A stretch of 64,000 nt of DNA from Jezberella montanilacus (GTDB taxonomy: Bacteria > Pseudomonadota > Gammaproteobacteria > Burkholderiales > Burkholderiaceae_B), in the NCBI RefSeq assembly GCF_003003055.1, contig NZ_PVTV01000011.1, forward strand, positions 1 to 64,000, written 5' to 3'. A model generated the notes under the pieces. The model did no database searches, was not told the origin of the DNA, and worked only from the letters and a program-made list of their open reading frames with translations. The position numbers were made by a program, and so were the translations under genes. Below are positions 8,284 through 19,447 of this stretch, in pieces; positions within the stretch are counted from its first letter, which is position 1, and every line of letters begins with the position of its first letter.

Positions 8284-9333
8284 TTAGTCGATGGCCTTGG
8301 TGACCAGTGAAAAAAACTGGTCTGCCTTTGCTGAATCAATCCATCTCACCACGACAACCATTTGCTTCTCTGGCTCTATCCAGGTGTAAGAGGTGCCAGC
8401 ACCAATAGCGAAAAAGCTGCTTTCTGAAACGCTAGGAAAAACACGACGATTTGCGTTCAGGCAGACCAGGTAACCATAGTTTGGCGCAACAGGGCAGGGT
8501 GTGCGCATACGCTGAATCCACTCATTGGAGATCACTTGCTTACCCTGCGCCTGACCGCCAGCCAAAATCATTTGACCAATTTTTGCCTGATCCTCGCTAC
8601 AAATAGACAAGCCACCTCCCCAATGCGTGCCGCCTGGTACCGATTGAACCGGTTTGCCTGCAATGGTCACCCACGAATTGTCATAGCCGACCCACTGCCA
8701 GTTTTGACTTGCGCCAACAGGCTCCATAATGGCTTCGCGAAAAACCTCAGGCAGTGGGCGCTGAAACAGATGTAATAAGGCCAGCGATAGCTGGTTAATT
8801 CTTACATCGTTGTATTCCCAATAAGTGCCGGGGCGATTGCGCGGCCGCAAGTCACCCTTCTTGCCATTGGGTGCGGGGGCAAAGTTCACGTGCCGATAGT
8901 GATCAACCTGATCGGGAATACCAAAGCATTCACCCTCCCATTCGCTGGTCTGTTGCAACATTTGAGCCCAAGTGATGTCGGCATTCTGGCCGAAATCAAA
9001 GCCGACGCCAGTTACCCGCTTAGAGATTGGCTCATCTACGTCGGGTAGGAATCCCCGATCGTGTGCCACGCCCGCTAGCAGTGCAAGGTAGGTTTTGGCA
9101 ATGCTGAAAGTCAGATCAGCACGGTGTGGTTCACCCCAGGAAGTGAGATGCTTGCCGCCCACGTAGATGGTGCCCGACACTGAGCCACGGTCGTGAACCG
9201 GCCCAAACAAACGATTCCAGGGAGGCGGATCAGTGGGATGTACGCCAAAGACACCGCCAACGTGCCTATCCCAGGGGGTTTCATGATCAATAGAAAATTG
9301 AACGGCTGTTTGAAGCGCATCTTGTTTCAACAA
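8284..9333 (-). CDS. Beta-lactamase-fold serine hydrolase
   Basis: A 349-residue protein of the class C beta-lactamase/esterase family. The catalytic SxxK is S77-K80 (FSIAK), a tyrosine-containing EYND motif lies at 173-176, and HWGGGL stands where the KTG-type motif is expected. No signal peptide is seen, so it is likely a cytoplasmic esterase or amidase rather than a true beta-lactamase. The start is TTG: AAGGAG at 9342-9337 lies 6 bases before TTG at 9330 and 3 bases before TTG at 9333, so 9330 is the better start. It is the first gene of the long minus-strand cassette. Confidence 0.85.
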   Translation of the reverse strand: MLKQDALQTAVQFSIDHETPWDRHVGGVFGVHPTDPPPWNRLFGPVHDRGSVSGTIYVGGKHLTSWGEPHRADLTFSIAKTYLALLAGVAHDRGFLPDVDEPISKRVTGVGFDFGQNADITWAQMLQQTSEWEGECFGIPDQVDHYRHVNFAPAPNGKKGDLRPRNRPGTYWEYNDVRINQLSLALLHLFQRPLPEVFREAIMEPVGASQNWQWVGYDNSWVTIAGKPVQSVPGGTHWGGGLSICSEDQAKIGQMILAGGQAQGKQVISNEWIQRMRTPCPVAPNYGYLVCLNANRRVFPSVSESSFFAIGAGTSYTWIEPEKQMVVVVRWIDSAKADQFFSLVTKAID

Positions 9334-9366
9334 TTTCTCCTTTAGGGCTCGCCGAGCGGTTCTTGA

Positions 9367-9396
9367 TTGCCGCAGGCTTCGCGCACATTCTATACT
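9367..9396 (+). promoter_or_regulatory. Candidate sigma-70 promoter for the M20 peptidase
   Basis: TTGCCG (9367-9372), 18 bases, then TATACT (9391-9396) on the plus strand. It lies 84 bases before the peptidase start in the gap between divergent genes. The -10 box is good and the -35 is partial. No matching minus-strand promoter was clear. Confidence 0.45.
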
Positions 9397-9480
9397 TGCA
9401 GCCAGGTTATCCGTAGATGTGTCGCAGATCGCATTTGTGTGCGGCCATTAAGTGTTGTTTATCTGATTGGTTAATTTCTT

Positions 9481-10893
9481 ATGACCCGAGATCAAGCTAT
9501 TGCCCGTGCACACGAATCTTTTGATTCTGGCGACTTCTTCGCAACCATTTCGCGTCGAGTCGCCATTCCGACAGAGAGCCAAAACCCCGATCGCGCAGAC
9601 GTTTTAAAGCATTACCTAACCGGTGAAATGGTCCCAGCCTTCGAGGCAATGGGTTTTACCTGTCAATTGATTCACCATCCCAAAGCACGTGCTCCGTTTT
9701 TGTTTGCTGAACGTATTGAAGACAGTGCCTTGCCAACAGTGCTCGGTTACGGTCACGGAGACGTCATTCGCGGGCTCGAGCCAGAGTGGAAACCCAATCT
9801 TTCTCCTTGGACGCTCACTGACGTTGACGGCGTATGGTTTGGCCGTGGCATCGCTGACAACAAGGGGCAGCATACGATCAACATGGAGGCTGTCAAACAT
9901 GTGCTCGCCACTCGTGGTCGTCTAGGCTTCAACGCTAAATATCTCATTGAGATGGGTGAAGAGACTGGATCCCCAGGTCTCAGAGAGGTGTGTGAAGACT
10001 ACAGGGCCTTACTAGCAGCGGACCTGTTAGTTGCGTCCGACGGCCCACGTCTACAACCCGAGCGCCCAACAGTATTTCTGGGATCACGAGGCGGTGCCAA
10101 TTTTGACCTGACCATTGAAGCAAGAGTAGGGGGGCATCACTCGGGTAATTGGGGAGGTTTGATCTCAAATCCCGGCATACAGCTTGCCCACGCCCTTGCC
10201 ACGATCACTTCACCGACTGGACAAATTAAGATAAAAGAGTGGACCCCGGAAGCGATTCCCGCATCAGTGCGACGTGCACTGGCGGATTGCGAAGTCAGCG
10301 GTGGCGATGACGGGCCTGTCATTGAACCCACTTGGGGCGAGCCCGAGCTGTCACCAGCTGAACAAGTTTATGGCTGGTGTTCGTTTGAAGTATTGGCGTT
10401 TAAAACCGGAAATCCCGACACCCCTGTCAACGCCATTCCACCAAGAGCCTGGGCACGTTGTCAGCTTAGATTTGTCGTGGGCATTGACCCTCACGATATC
10501 CTCCCAGCGCTTGAAAGGCATCTGGCTAAGCACGGCTTTGATATGGTGAAGGTGACCAACGCACGTGAGTCCTTTTTTAACGCGTCTCGTACGGACCCAG
10601 ACAATCCGTGGGTTCAATGGGCGGCAAAATCTCTGAGCGACACTACACAGAAAAAAACTGCAATTCTGCCTAATATCGGCGGAGGCCTGCCTAATGATAT
10701 TTTTATGGAAGTGCTCGACTTACCTACCGTTTGGATACCCCATTCGTTTGCGGGCTGCTCTCAACACGCACCGAATGAACACCTACCAAGCGAGCTACTC
10801 AGAGAGGGTCTTGGCATCATGACCGGACTGTATTGGGACTTGGGTAGTGGTAACACCCCGTCTGTCGTGCGCGATGATAAAATCGCGGGCTAA
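9481..10893 (+). CDS. M20 family metallopeptidase
   Basis: A 470-residue zinc-dependent peptidase or amidohydrolase of the M20/ArgE/DapE group. The metal and catalytic residues are in place: H92 and D94 (GHGD), D126 (ADNKGQ), the catalytic E160/E161 pair (MGEETGSPG), D187 (SDGPR) and H429 (HAPNEH). The middle part (about 205-340) is the dimerisation domain. No signal peptide. The substrate is unknown; relatives include dipeptidases and N-acyl amino acid hydrolases. There is no convincing ribosome site before ATG. It is divergent from the YcaO cassette and its stop is 24 bases before thrS. Confidence 0.9.
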   Translation: MTRDQAIARAHESFDSGDFFATISRRVAIPTESQNPDRADVLKHYLTGEMVPAFEAMGFTCQLIHHPKARAPFLFAERIEDSALPTVLGYGHGDVIRGLEPEWKPNLSPWTLTDVDGVWFGRGIADNKGQHTINMEAVKHVLATRGRLGFNAKYLIEMGEETGSPGLREVCEDYRALLAADLLVASDGPRLQPERPTVFLGSRGGANFDLTIEARVGGHHSGNWGGLISNPGIQLAHALATITSPTGQIKIKEWTPEAIPASVRRALADCEVSGGDDGPVIEPTWGEPELSPAEQVYGWCSFEVLAFKTGNPDTPVNAIPPRAWARCQLRFVVGIDPHDILPALERHLAKHGFDMVKVTNARESFFNASRTDPDNPWVQWAAKSLSDTTQKKTAILPNIGGGLPNDIFMEVLDLPTVWIPHSFAGCSQHAPNEHLPSELLREGLGIMTGLYWDLGSGNTPSVVRDDKIAG

Positions 10894-10917
10894 TCCTCTC
10901 ATAAATATCCTTCACGA

Positions 10918-12867
10918 ATGATCGCAATTACCCTGCCAGATGGTTCCCAGCGCCAATACCCCGGCCCAGTCACGGTTGCGGAGGTCGCACAGTCAATCGG
11001 CGCAGGTTTGGCCCGTGTCGCTTTGGGTGGCCGTGTCAGCATGGACGGCGAGATTAATGTTGTTGACACCTCTTATCAAATTACCCAAGACGCAAACCTG
11101 GCAATTCTGACACCAAAAGATGCCGATGGCTTAGATCTGATTCGACATTCGACGGCTCATCTGCTCGCCTATGCTGTGAAATCTTTGTTTCCCGATGCCC
11201 AGGTCACCATTGGCCCAGTCATTGAGAACGGCTTTTATTATGACTTCTCTTACAAAAGACCCTTTACGCCAGAGGATCTAGTTGCCATAGAGAAAAAAAT
11301 GGCTGAGTTGGTCAAAAAAGATGAAATCGTCACCCGCGAAGAATGGGCGCGAGATGACGCCGTCAAATTCTTCAAAGATATGGGTGAGCATTACAAAGCT
11401 GAAATCATTGCCGCGATACCTGGCAATCAAACAATCAGCTTGTATCGCGAAGGCGACTTCATCGACTTATGCCGCGGGCCACACGTACCCAACACAGGCA
11501 AACTCAAAGTATTCAAGTTGATGAAGGTGGCTGGTGCCTACTGGCGAGGCGACAGCAACAATGAAATGCTCACCCGTATTTACGGCACCGCTTGGGCGAC
11601 TAAAGAAGAGCAAGATGCTTATCTTCATATGCTCGAAGAGGCTGAACGTCGCGATCATCGCAAGATTGGTAAAGACCTTGATCTCTTCCATTTTCAGGAA
11701 GAAGGCCCAGGTTTGATTTTTTGGCATCCAAAGGGATGGGCGATCTGGCAGCAAGTCGAGCAGTATATGCGTGCCGTCTATCGCGACAATGGCTACCAAG
11801 AAGTTAAAGCCCCTCAGATTCTTGACCTCTCACTTTGGAAAAAAACCGGACACTGGGATAACTATCGTGAAAACATGTTCACGACTGAGTCCGAGAACCG
11901 AGTGTACGGACTGAAACCAATGAATTGTCCGGGTCACGTGCAAATTTTTAATTCGGGCCTGCGATCCTACCGGGACTTGCCTCTGCGTTATGGTGAATTT
12001 GGTCAATGCCATCGTAACGAGCCCTCAGGTTCTTTGCATGGCATGATGCGGGTGCGAGGCTTTACTCAAGACGACGGACATATCTTCTGTACTGAAGATC
12101 AGATGTTGAAAGAGTGCACTGCTTACACCTTATTGCTGCAAAGCGTATACGCCGATTTCGGTTTTACCGAAGTACTTTATAAAGTCGCGACACGTCCCGA
12201 GAAGCGTATTGGTAGCGACGCGGTATGGGATAAGGCAGAGGCCGCTCTGATTGAAAGCCTGCAACGTACCGGCTGTGAATTTGAAATTTCACCCGGTGAG
12301 GGCGCTTTTTATGGGCCAAAAATTGAATACACCCTGAAAGATGCGATTGGTCGTCACTGGCAGTGTGGCACGATGCAAGTCGATTTCTCAATGCCTGTTC
12401 GCCTGGGTGCAGAATTTGTCGACTCATCCGATCAACGGGTTGCACCCGTCATGCTTCATCGAGCGATTCTCGGATCGCTAGAGCGCTTCATCGGCATGTT
12501 GATCGAAAACTATTCAGGGGCCTTACCGGTGTGGCTGGCACCCGTGCAGGCAGTGGTGTGTTGCATTTCCGATCCATCTGCTGAATATGCAGCACAAATA
12601 ACACAAACCCTGATAAAACAAGGCTTTAGAGTAGAATCTGATTTACGCAGTGAAAAGATCACGCGTAAAATTCGCGAACACAGCATGCAGAAGGTACCCT
12701 ACATGCTCGTGGTCGGTGAAAAAGAGCGCGAAGCAGGCACGGTTGCCGTTCGTGCTCGGGGGGGCGTTGAGGTAGGCGTCATGCCGATCGCAGACTTTTC
12801 CACACTTATTTCAGAAGACGTGGCTTCCCGCCGCAATTCAGGCTCGTTTGCGCCTCAAGCAGATTAA
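10918..12867 (+). CDS. thrS: Threonyl-tRNA synthetase
   Basis: A 649-residue class II synthetase that charges tRNA-Thr with threonine, with editing of mischarged serine. In order: TGS domain (1-63), editing domain with HSTAH (H77 and H81), catalytic core with the zinc cysteine C337 in MNCPGH, and the anticodon-binding domain at the end. Length matches the family (about 640). Only 24 bases separate it from the M20 peptidase and no terminator is seen between them, so the promoter is either within the peptidase gene or shared. infC follows after 18 bases. Confidence 0.97.
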   Translation: MIAITLPDGSQRQYPGPVTVAEVAQSIGAGLARVALGGRVSMDGEINVVDTSYQITQDANLAILTPKDADGLDLIRHSTAHLLAYAVKSLFPDAQVTIGPVIENGFYYDFSYKRPFTPEDLVAIEKKMAELVKKDEIVTREEWARDDAVKFFKDMGEHYKAEIIAAIPGNQTISLYREGDFIDLCRGPHVPNTGKLKVFKLMKVAGAYWRGDSNNEMLTRIYGTAWATKEEQDAYLHMLEEAERRDHRKIGKDLDLFHFQEEGPGLIFWHPKGWAIWQQVEQYMRAVYRDNGYQEVKAPQILDLSLWKKTGHWDNYRENMFTTESENRVYGLKPMNCPGHVQIFNSGLRSYRDLPLRYGEFGQCHRNEPSGSLHGMMRVRGFTQDDGHIFCTEDQMLKECTAYTLLLQSVYADFGFTEVLYKVATRPEKRIGSDAVWDKAEAALIESLQRTGCEFEISPGEGAFYGPKIEYTLKDAIGRHWQCGTMQVDFSMPVRLGAEFVDSSDQRVAPVMLHRAILGSLERFIGMLIENYSGALPVWLAPVQAVVCCISDPSAEYAAQITQTLIKQGFRVESDLRSEKITRKIREHSMQKVPYMLVVGEKEREAGTVAVRARGGVEVGVMPIADFSTLISEDVASRRNSGSFAPQAD

Positions 12868-12872
12868 CCACT

Positions 12873-12888
12873 AGGAGTTGTCAACATC
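12873..12888 (+). promoter_or_regulatory. infC: Ribosome site and non-canonical ATC start of infC
   Basis: AGGAG at 12873-12877 is followed by 8 bases and then ATC at 12886. No ATG or GTG lies in frame near it. Rare AUU/AUC starts are known for infC in other bacteria, where IF3 itself rejects such starts and so limits its own synthesis. Confidence 0.85.
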
Positions 12889-13431
12889 GCAACAGAAAAA
12901 ACCCATCGCATCAACGGCGATATCCGTATACCTGAAGTTCGTTTAATCGGTCTTGAAGGTGAGCAACTCGGCGTAGTGAAGACATTCGATGCGATTCGAA
13001 TGGCCGAGGAAGCTGAAGTGGATCTTGTAGAAATTGCCCCCAACGCAGAGCCGCCCGTTTGTCGCTTGATGGACTACGGCAAATTCAAATACCAAGAACA
13101 AAAGCGTGCTGCAGAAGCAAAGTCCAAGCAAAAAATCATCCAGGTAAAAGAGGTCAAATTCCGGCCTGCTACGGATGAAGGTGACTATCAAGTCAAACTG
13201 CGTAATTTGAAACGATTTTTGGACGAAGGCGATAAAGCCAAAGTGACCTTGCGTTTTCGTGGGCGTGAAATGGCTCACCAAGAACTTGGCATGAGAGTGC
13301 TTGAACGCGTTCGCGATGACCTCACTGATATGGCCGTCGTTGAAGCCATGCCAAAACTTGAGGGTCGACAAATGGTGATGGTGTTGGCCCCACGCAAAAA
13401 AGCAGTAGGCAAATCCGACGCTGTTGCATAA
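12886..13431 (+). CDS. infC: Translation initiation factor IF-3
   Basis: A 181-residue IF3 that binds the 30S subunit, blocks early joining of 50S and checks the start codon and initiator tRNA. The start is ATC at 12886, set by AGGAG 8 bases upstream and by the family N-terminus (THRINGDIR near residue 6). The next in-frame methionine start would remove about 30 conserved residues. The two alpha/beta domains are joined by a Lys-rich linker around 75-90 ([14 protein letters not shown]). It is 18 bases after thrS. The normal downstream partner rpmI is not next; gshB starts 14 bases later. Confidence 0.95.
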   Translation: MATEKTHRINGDIRIPEVRLIGLEGEQLGVVKTFDAIRMAEEAEVDLVEIAPNAEPPVCRLMDYGKFKYQEQKRAAEAKSKQKIIQVKEVKFRPATDEGDYQVKLRNLKRFLDEGDKAKVTLRFRGREMAHQELGMRVLERVRDDLTDMAVVEAMPKLEGRQMVMVLAPRKKAVGKSDAVA

Positions 13432-13445
13432 GACGTGAGGCTGTT

Positions 13446-14402
13446 ATGAATGTGCTCTTCGTGCTTGATCCCCTTGACGATCTGAAGGCTTACAAGGACA
13501 GTTCTGTTGCAATGATGTTTGCGCTGAATAAGCGCGGACATCAGATCACTGTCGCCATGCAGGGTGATTTATTCATCCTGACTGGCCGAGTGCACTCAGT
13601 TACCCAGCCGATCAATCTACATCCGGCTGCTGATCTTCATGGCCAAGGCTGGTATTCGATTACCGAAGCTACCGCAGAGCGCGATTTGAGTGATTTCGAC
13701 GCAGTCATCATGCGGAAGGATCCGCCATTTGACATGGAATACGTCTATACGACGCACATGCTTGAGTATGCAGAGCTCCAAGGTGCGCGCGTTTTTAATC
13801 GTGGCGATGCAATTCGGAATCACCCTGAGAAGCTGGCAATTACCGAAGTCCCTGAATTCACCACCCCCACGCTAGTCACACGCGACATGGCCCGAATCAA
13901 GGCTTTTCGCGACCTACACAAAGATGTCATCGTTAAACCACTGGATGGCATGGGCGGCACAGGCATTTTCAGGTTATCTGAAAATGAGCCAAACTTAAAT
14001 GCGATCCTCGAATCACTGACTCACGACGGCACTCGCAGCATCATGGCGCAGCGCTACATCCCTGAAATAAAAGACGGGGATAAGCGCATTCTGCTAATTG
14101 GGGGCGAACCTGTTCCTTTTTGTTTGGCCCGCATCCCACTGGCTGGCGAAACCAGAGGTAATCTGGCTGCGGGTGGCCGGGGCGTAGCACAGCCACTTAC
14201 TGACAAGGACTGGCAGATCGCGAAAGCAATCGGTCCGAGACTTGCCGCTAGGGGATTATTACTAGTGGGTCTCGATGTCATTGGTGAGTACGTGACTGAA
14301 ATAAACGTGACAAGTCCAACATGTTTCGTTGAAATTACTGAACAAACGGGCTTTGACGTCGCGGCTCGCTTTGTGGATGCACTCGAAGCTGTACTCAGTT
14401 AA
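13446..14402 (+). CDS. gshB: Glutathione synthetase
   Basis: A 318-residue ATP-grasp enzyme that joins gamma-glutamylcysteine and glycine to make glutathione in the cytoplasm. The Gly-rich ATP loop KPLDGMGGTGIF is at about 160, and the metal-binding end VTEINVTSP is at about 285. Length fits the family (about 315). It starts 14 bases after infC and is followed by the PTS EIIA gene after 11 bases, the same order (gshB-EIIA-ptsH-ptsI) that is common in betaproteobacteria. Confidence 0.97.
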   Translation: MNVLFVLDPLDDLKAYKDSSVAMMFALNKRGHQITVAMQGDLFILTGRVHSVTQPINLHPAADLHGQGWYSITEATAERDLSDFDAVIMRKDPPFDMEYVYTTHMLEYAELQGARVFNRGDAIRNHPEKLAITEVPEFTTPTLVTRDMARIKAFRDLHKDVIVKPLDGMGGTGIFRLSENEPNLNAILESLTHDGTRSIMAQRYIPEIKDGDKRILLIGGEPVPFCLARIPLAGETRGNLAAGGRGVAQPLTDKDWQIAKAIGPRLAARGLLLVGLDVIGEYVTEINVTSPTCFVEITEQTGFDVAARFVDALEAVLS

Positions 14403-14413
14403 GGTTGCGTTGA

Positions 14414-14809
14414 ATGATTGCAATCATGATTGTTGCGCACGTACCGCTGGCTTCAGCCTTAGTTGATTGTGCGAGGCATGTCATTGGTCATGACCCAGAG
14501 GTCATCTCAGTTGATGTTTTTCCCGATGAATGCGCGGCGGACTCTGCACCGTTTCTATCCAAACGAATCATTGCGGCCGATCAAGGACATGGCGTGTTGG
14601 TTTTGACTGATTTGCCTGGCGCCACCCCCTCAAATATCTCTGTTACGGCTAGTCACTTAGCCCAAGAGGCCGGCGTGCCATGCTGCGTGTTGGGCGGGGT
14701 GAATGCATCTATGCTCATTCGCGCCATCAACTACAGACAAAGCAACTTGGAGGATGTGGCCACCGGCGCATTAGCTGGTGCCACACAGACCTTGAGACGT
14801 GTAGACTAA
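14414..14809 (+). CDS. PTS system EIIA component, mannose family
   Basis: A 131-residue single-domain EIIA of the mannose type. The phospho-accepting histidine is H9 (VAHVPLASA), and the DLPGATPSN motif at about 73-81 is typical of the fold. No EIIB, EIIC or EIID transport genes are near, so this protein probably has a regulatory role, not sugar uptake, as is known for this lone EIIA in betaproteobacteria. It is 11 bases after gshB, and ptsH follows after 52 bases. Confidence 0.92.
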   Translation: MIAIMIVAHVPLASALVDCARHVIGHDPEVISVDVFPDECAADSAPFLSKRIIAADQGHGVLVLTDLPGATPSNISVTASHLAQEAGVPCCVLGGVNASMLIRAINYRQSNLEDVATGALAGATQTLRRVD

Positions 14810-14861
14810 CGATAATTGAGTTTGGCTTACTATTCGCACTCGAACCCATAAAAATTTAATC

Positions 14862-15105
14862 ATGCCACAAGTTGATATCGTTATTTCAAATAAGCTTGGT
14901 TTGCACGCGCGCGCAGCAGCAAAGTTGACACAGCTAGCAAGCCCGTTTTCTGGCGAGGTTTTCATTACCAAAGGCGCGCAGCGCGTCAATGCAAAAAGCA
15001 TCATGGGTGTCATGATGTTGGCTGCTGGGGTAGGCACGACCGTGACTATTGAAGCGACGGGTGGTGACGCAGATCGCATATTGATCGATATCAAGGCCCT
15101 ATTTG

Positions 15106-15131
<26 letters not shown>
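14862..15131 (+). CDS. ptsH: HPr phosphocarrier protein
   Basis: An 89-residue HPr that passes phosphate from Enzyme I to EIIA proteins. H15 in KLGLHARAAAK is the phosphorylation site; S46 in the NAKSIMGVMML motif is the position used by HPr kinase in species that have hprK. Length and motifs fit the family. ptsI starts within its 3' end, so the two are probably translationally coupled. Confidence 0.95.
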
Positions 15132-17231
<2,100 letters not shown>

Positions 17232-17256
17232 TCAATTGTTGTGACGTAGTTTGCTA

Positions 17257-17272
17257 AGCAAAAGCCGTGCCA
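17257..17272 (-). promoter_or_regulatory. Sigma-54 (RpoN) promoter of the P-II gene
   Basis: On the minus strand the sequence reads TGGCACG, four bases, TTGCT, a full match to the -24/-12 consensus (TGGCACR-N4-TTGCW). It lies about 40 bases before the P-II start, which leaves a short leader. This promoter type needs RpoN and an activator such as NtrC. Confidence 0.85.
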
Positions 17273-17360
17273 ACACTTGACACATTATTGAAATGCACCC
17301 GTCTAGATCGCTTCATCAAGTTGTCTTTTTTATTGCAACGCGATGACAAATCTTCTTGCA

Positions 17361-17377
17361 TGCTTTATTTTGGTGCA
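17361..17377 (-). promoter_or_regulatory. Possible NtrC enhancer site
   Basis: TGCTTT, five bases, GGTGCA resembles the NtrC consensus TGCACC-N5-GGTGCA, with one full half and one partial half. It lies about 100 bases upstream of the sigma-54 promoter, a usual enhancer distance. A second half-site TGCACC is at 17294-17299. Confidence 0.5.
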
Positions 17378-17531
17378 TTGACAGGTGAACACGCTATTAT
17401 TTAGGGCGAAGCAAACCCGAACACTCCGCTATGCTTACAAACAAGGTTTGTATTAGCTAGTAGGTTTTTCGCACAGTCCGGTAAACTAGGCGTCTGCCGA
17501 TTGTGGATGTGCAACTTTGTAAGGTCGCTCA

Positions 17532-17786
17532 ATGAAATCTAACGCGTGGTTTGAACAGCTCCAACAAAATGTATCCAACCTAGTTGCCAAGAGCCCGGCG
17601 GCGGACGTCGAACGTAATGTACGCGCGATGATGGGGAGTGCATTTAACAAGATGGATCTCGTCACTCGCGAGGATTTCGACCAGCAGATCGCTGTGTTGC
17701 GCAAAACAACAGAACGGGTTTCCGCGCTCGAAACACAAATACGTGCTCTCGAAACTCGGATCGCTGAGCTTGAATCTAAGCCTTAA
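17532..17786 (+). CDS. ubiK: Ubiquinone biosynthesis accessory factor UbiK
   Basis: An 84-residue protein of the UbiK (formerly YqiC/BMFP) family, which helps the UbiJ-centred complex that makes ubiquinone under aerobic conditions. An amphipathic N-terminus is followed by a coiled coil from about 48 to 84 with heptad Leu/Ala spacing, as in known members. Length fits. It is followed by comM after an 82-base gap, a common neighbour in betaproteobacteria. Confidence 0.9.
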   Translation: MKSNAWFEQLQQNVSNLVAKSPAADVERNVRAMMGSAFNKMDLVTREDFDQQIAVLRKTTERVSALETQIRALETRIAELESKP

Positions 17787-17868
17787 CTGCGTTGTGACAA
17801 TTCGGTCCGTATCACCTTTTAATCGAGCCTGAACAACCGCATACTTGGTCCCTTTTGAAGGGTGAAGT

Positions 17869-19416
17869 ATGACACTCGCCATTTTGCACAGCAGGGCTCT
17901 GATCGGCATGGTTGCCCTACCGGTTAAGGTAGAAGTTCACCTTGGATCAGGACTACCCAGCTTCACAGTCGTCGGCCTGGCTGATGCTGAAGTAAAAGAG
18001 AGCCGTGAGCGGGTTAGGGCAGCTATTCAGAGCAGTGGGTTTGATTTTCCGAATGGAAGGCTCACCGTTAATTTGGCGCCTGCCGATCTGCCCAAAGAGT
18101 CAGGTAGATTCGATCTACCTATCGCCTTAGGTGTCCTGCTTGTATCTGGGCAAATTGATTTACCCGAGCTATCGCTAAAAAAAACAAATGAAGCCTGGGT
18201 CCCCACACTGAAAAAATACGTGTTTGCTGGCGAGCTTTCCCTGACCGGATCCTTAGTTCCAATACGGGGAGCAATCGCGATTGCCATAGAAGTAGTGCAC
18301 GACAGACAAATCCTGGGTCTGGTGTTGCCAAGGCAGAGCGCTTTACAAGCAGCAGAAGTACCGAATGCAAAGATACTCGCGGCAGACTCGCTGAAGCAGG
18401 TCGTGGATTTTTTAAGCGGTCATCTGCTGCTTGGCTCGGTTAAACCAGCAACTGACACGCACGAAGAAGGTATGCATCCATGCATGAGTGATGTGCAAGG
18501 CCAGGAAACTGCGCGCAGAGCACTTGAAGTCGCAGCAACTGGTTCGCACAGCATATTGTTGATTGGCCCGCCAGGTATCGGGAAGAGCATGCTCGCGCAT
18601 CGATTACCTGGTATATCCCCACGTATGACGCAAACTGAGCGGATGCAGGTCACGGCGATTGCATCGTACCTGGACTCGGCTAACGCCAAGATTCATAGCC
18701 GACCTTTCCGAGCTCCTCATCACAGCGCATCATCTGCCGCAGTCGTGGGCGGAGGCAAAATGCCTCGGCCAGGGGAGATCACACTCGCTCATCAAGGCAT
18801 TTTGTTTTTAGACGAAATCCCTGAGTTTGACCGGCGGACACTTGAAGCCCTGCGAGAGCCGCTTGAGCACCGTCAAATTTCGATCGCCAGGGTAAATCAC
18901 AAAGTGATTTACCCTGCTGACTTTCAGCTTGTCGCTGCAATGAATCCTTGCCCCTGCGGATACGGTGGTGATGGTCTGGGGCGTTGCCGCTGCACGGCTG
19001 AGCAGATCAGGCGCTACCAAGGGAAACTATCTGGTCCCTTGCTTGACCGGATTGACATGGTTATTTGGTTGAATCGATCTGGGGTGCCAGATACTGACGC
19101 AAAAAAACCTGAACCATCGGTGGTGATCAGAAGTCGTGTGGATCTAGCCAGTCGCGTTGCGTTGGATCGCCAGGGCTGCCGTAACGCACACTTGGAAGGT
19201 CAGCGTCTTGAAGCTGTCTGTCAATTAGACCAAGGTGCCCAACAACTAATGTGTGAGTTAAGTCGCCGCTATCGTTTATCCAAACGCTCGTTCGTTAAAT
19301 TGCAGAGGCTTGCCCGAACCAGTGCCGATTTAGACAACAAAACAGACATTTCGAGCGTTCATATCGCAGAAGCTTTCAGATATCGAGTAGAGAATTTAAC
19401 TTGCTTCACGACTTGA
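17869..19416 (+). CDS. comM: ComM/YifB-family AAA+ ATPase (Mg chelatase-like)
   Basis: A 515-residue protein of the YifB/ComM family. ComM is a hexameric helicase that extends branch migration during natural transformation. The N-terminal Lon-like substrate domain comes first, then Walker A GPPGIGKS (233-240), Walker B ILFLDEIPEF (311-320) and a MNPCPCG motif. The length fits (about 500). The gene contains an unusual perfect hairpin at 18888-18916 and an A8 run at 18177-18184. It is preceded by ubiK and followed by the rpmI promoter, whose -35 box starts two bases after the comM stop. Confidence 0.93.
   Translation: MTLAILHSRALIGMVALPVKVEVHLGSGLPSFTVVGLADAEVKESRERVRAAIQSSGFDFPNGRLTVNLAPADLPKESGRFDLPIALGVLLVSGQIDLPELSLKKTNEAWVPTLKKYVFAGELSLTGSLVPIRGAIAIAIEVVHDRQILGLVLPRQSALQAAEVPNAKILAADSLKQVVDFLSGHLLLGSVKPATDTHEEGMHPCMSDVQGQETARRALEVAATGSHSILLIGPPGIGKSMLAHRLPGISPRMTQTERMQVTAIASYLDSANAKIHSRPFRAPHHSASSAAVVGGGKMPRPGEITLAHQGILFLDEIPEFDRRTLEALREPLEHRQISIARVNHKVIYPADFQLVAAMNPCPCGYGGDGLGRCRCTAEQIRRYQGKLSGPLLDRIDMVIWLNRSGVPDTDAKKPEPSVVIRSRVDLASRVALDRQGCRNAHLEGQRLEAVCQLDQGAQQLMCELSRRYRLSKRSFVKLQRLARTSADLDNKTDISSVHIAEAFRYRVENLTCFTT
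18888..18916. repeat. Perfect 13-base inverted repeat inside comM
   Basis: Arms CAGGGTAAATCAC (18888-18900) and GTGATTTACCCTG (18904-18916) are exact complements with a three-base AAA loop. It encodes residues 340-350 and lies within an otherwise normal reading frame. See findings. Confidence 0.95.
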
Positions 19417-19417
19417 C

Positions 19418-19447
19418 TTGCGTAAAATCGAAAATTCGCCTTATAAT
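19418..19447 (+). promoter_or_regulatory. Sigma-70 promoter for rpmI-rplT-pheST-ihfA
   Basis: TTGCGT (19418-19423), 18 bases, TATAAT (19442-19447), a perfect -10 box. Transcription would start near 19454, giving a leader of about 130 bases before rpmI. It lies directly after the comM stop, where rpmI has been cut off from infC. Confidence 0.75.

Noticed and set aside
8284-9333. True beta-lactamase resistance gene
   Set aside because: There is no signal peptide and the third motif is HWGGGL, which fits the wider esterase family better.
17292-17350. Short ORF in the P-II/ubiK gap
   Set aside because: A 17-codon frame from ATG at 17293 has no ribosome site or similarity.
17379-17398. TTGACA with TATTAT as a ubiK promoter
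   Set aside because: The spacing is only 11 bases, too short for sigma-70.
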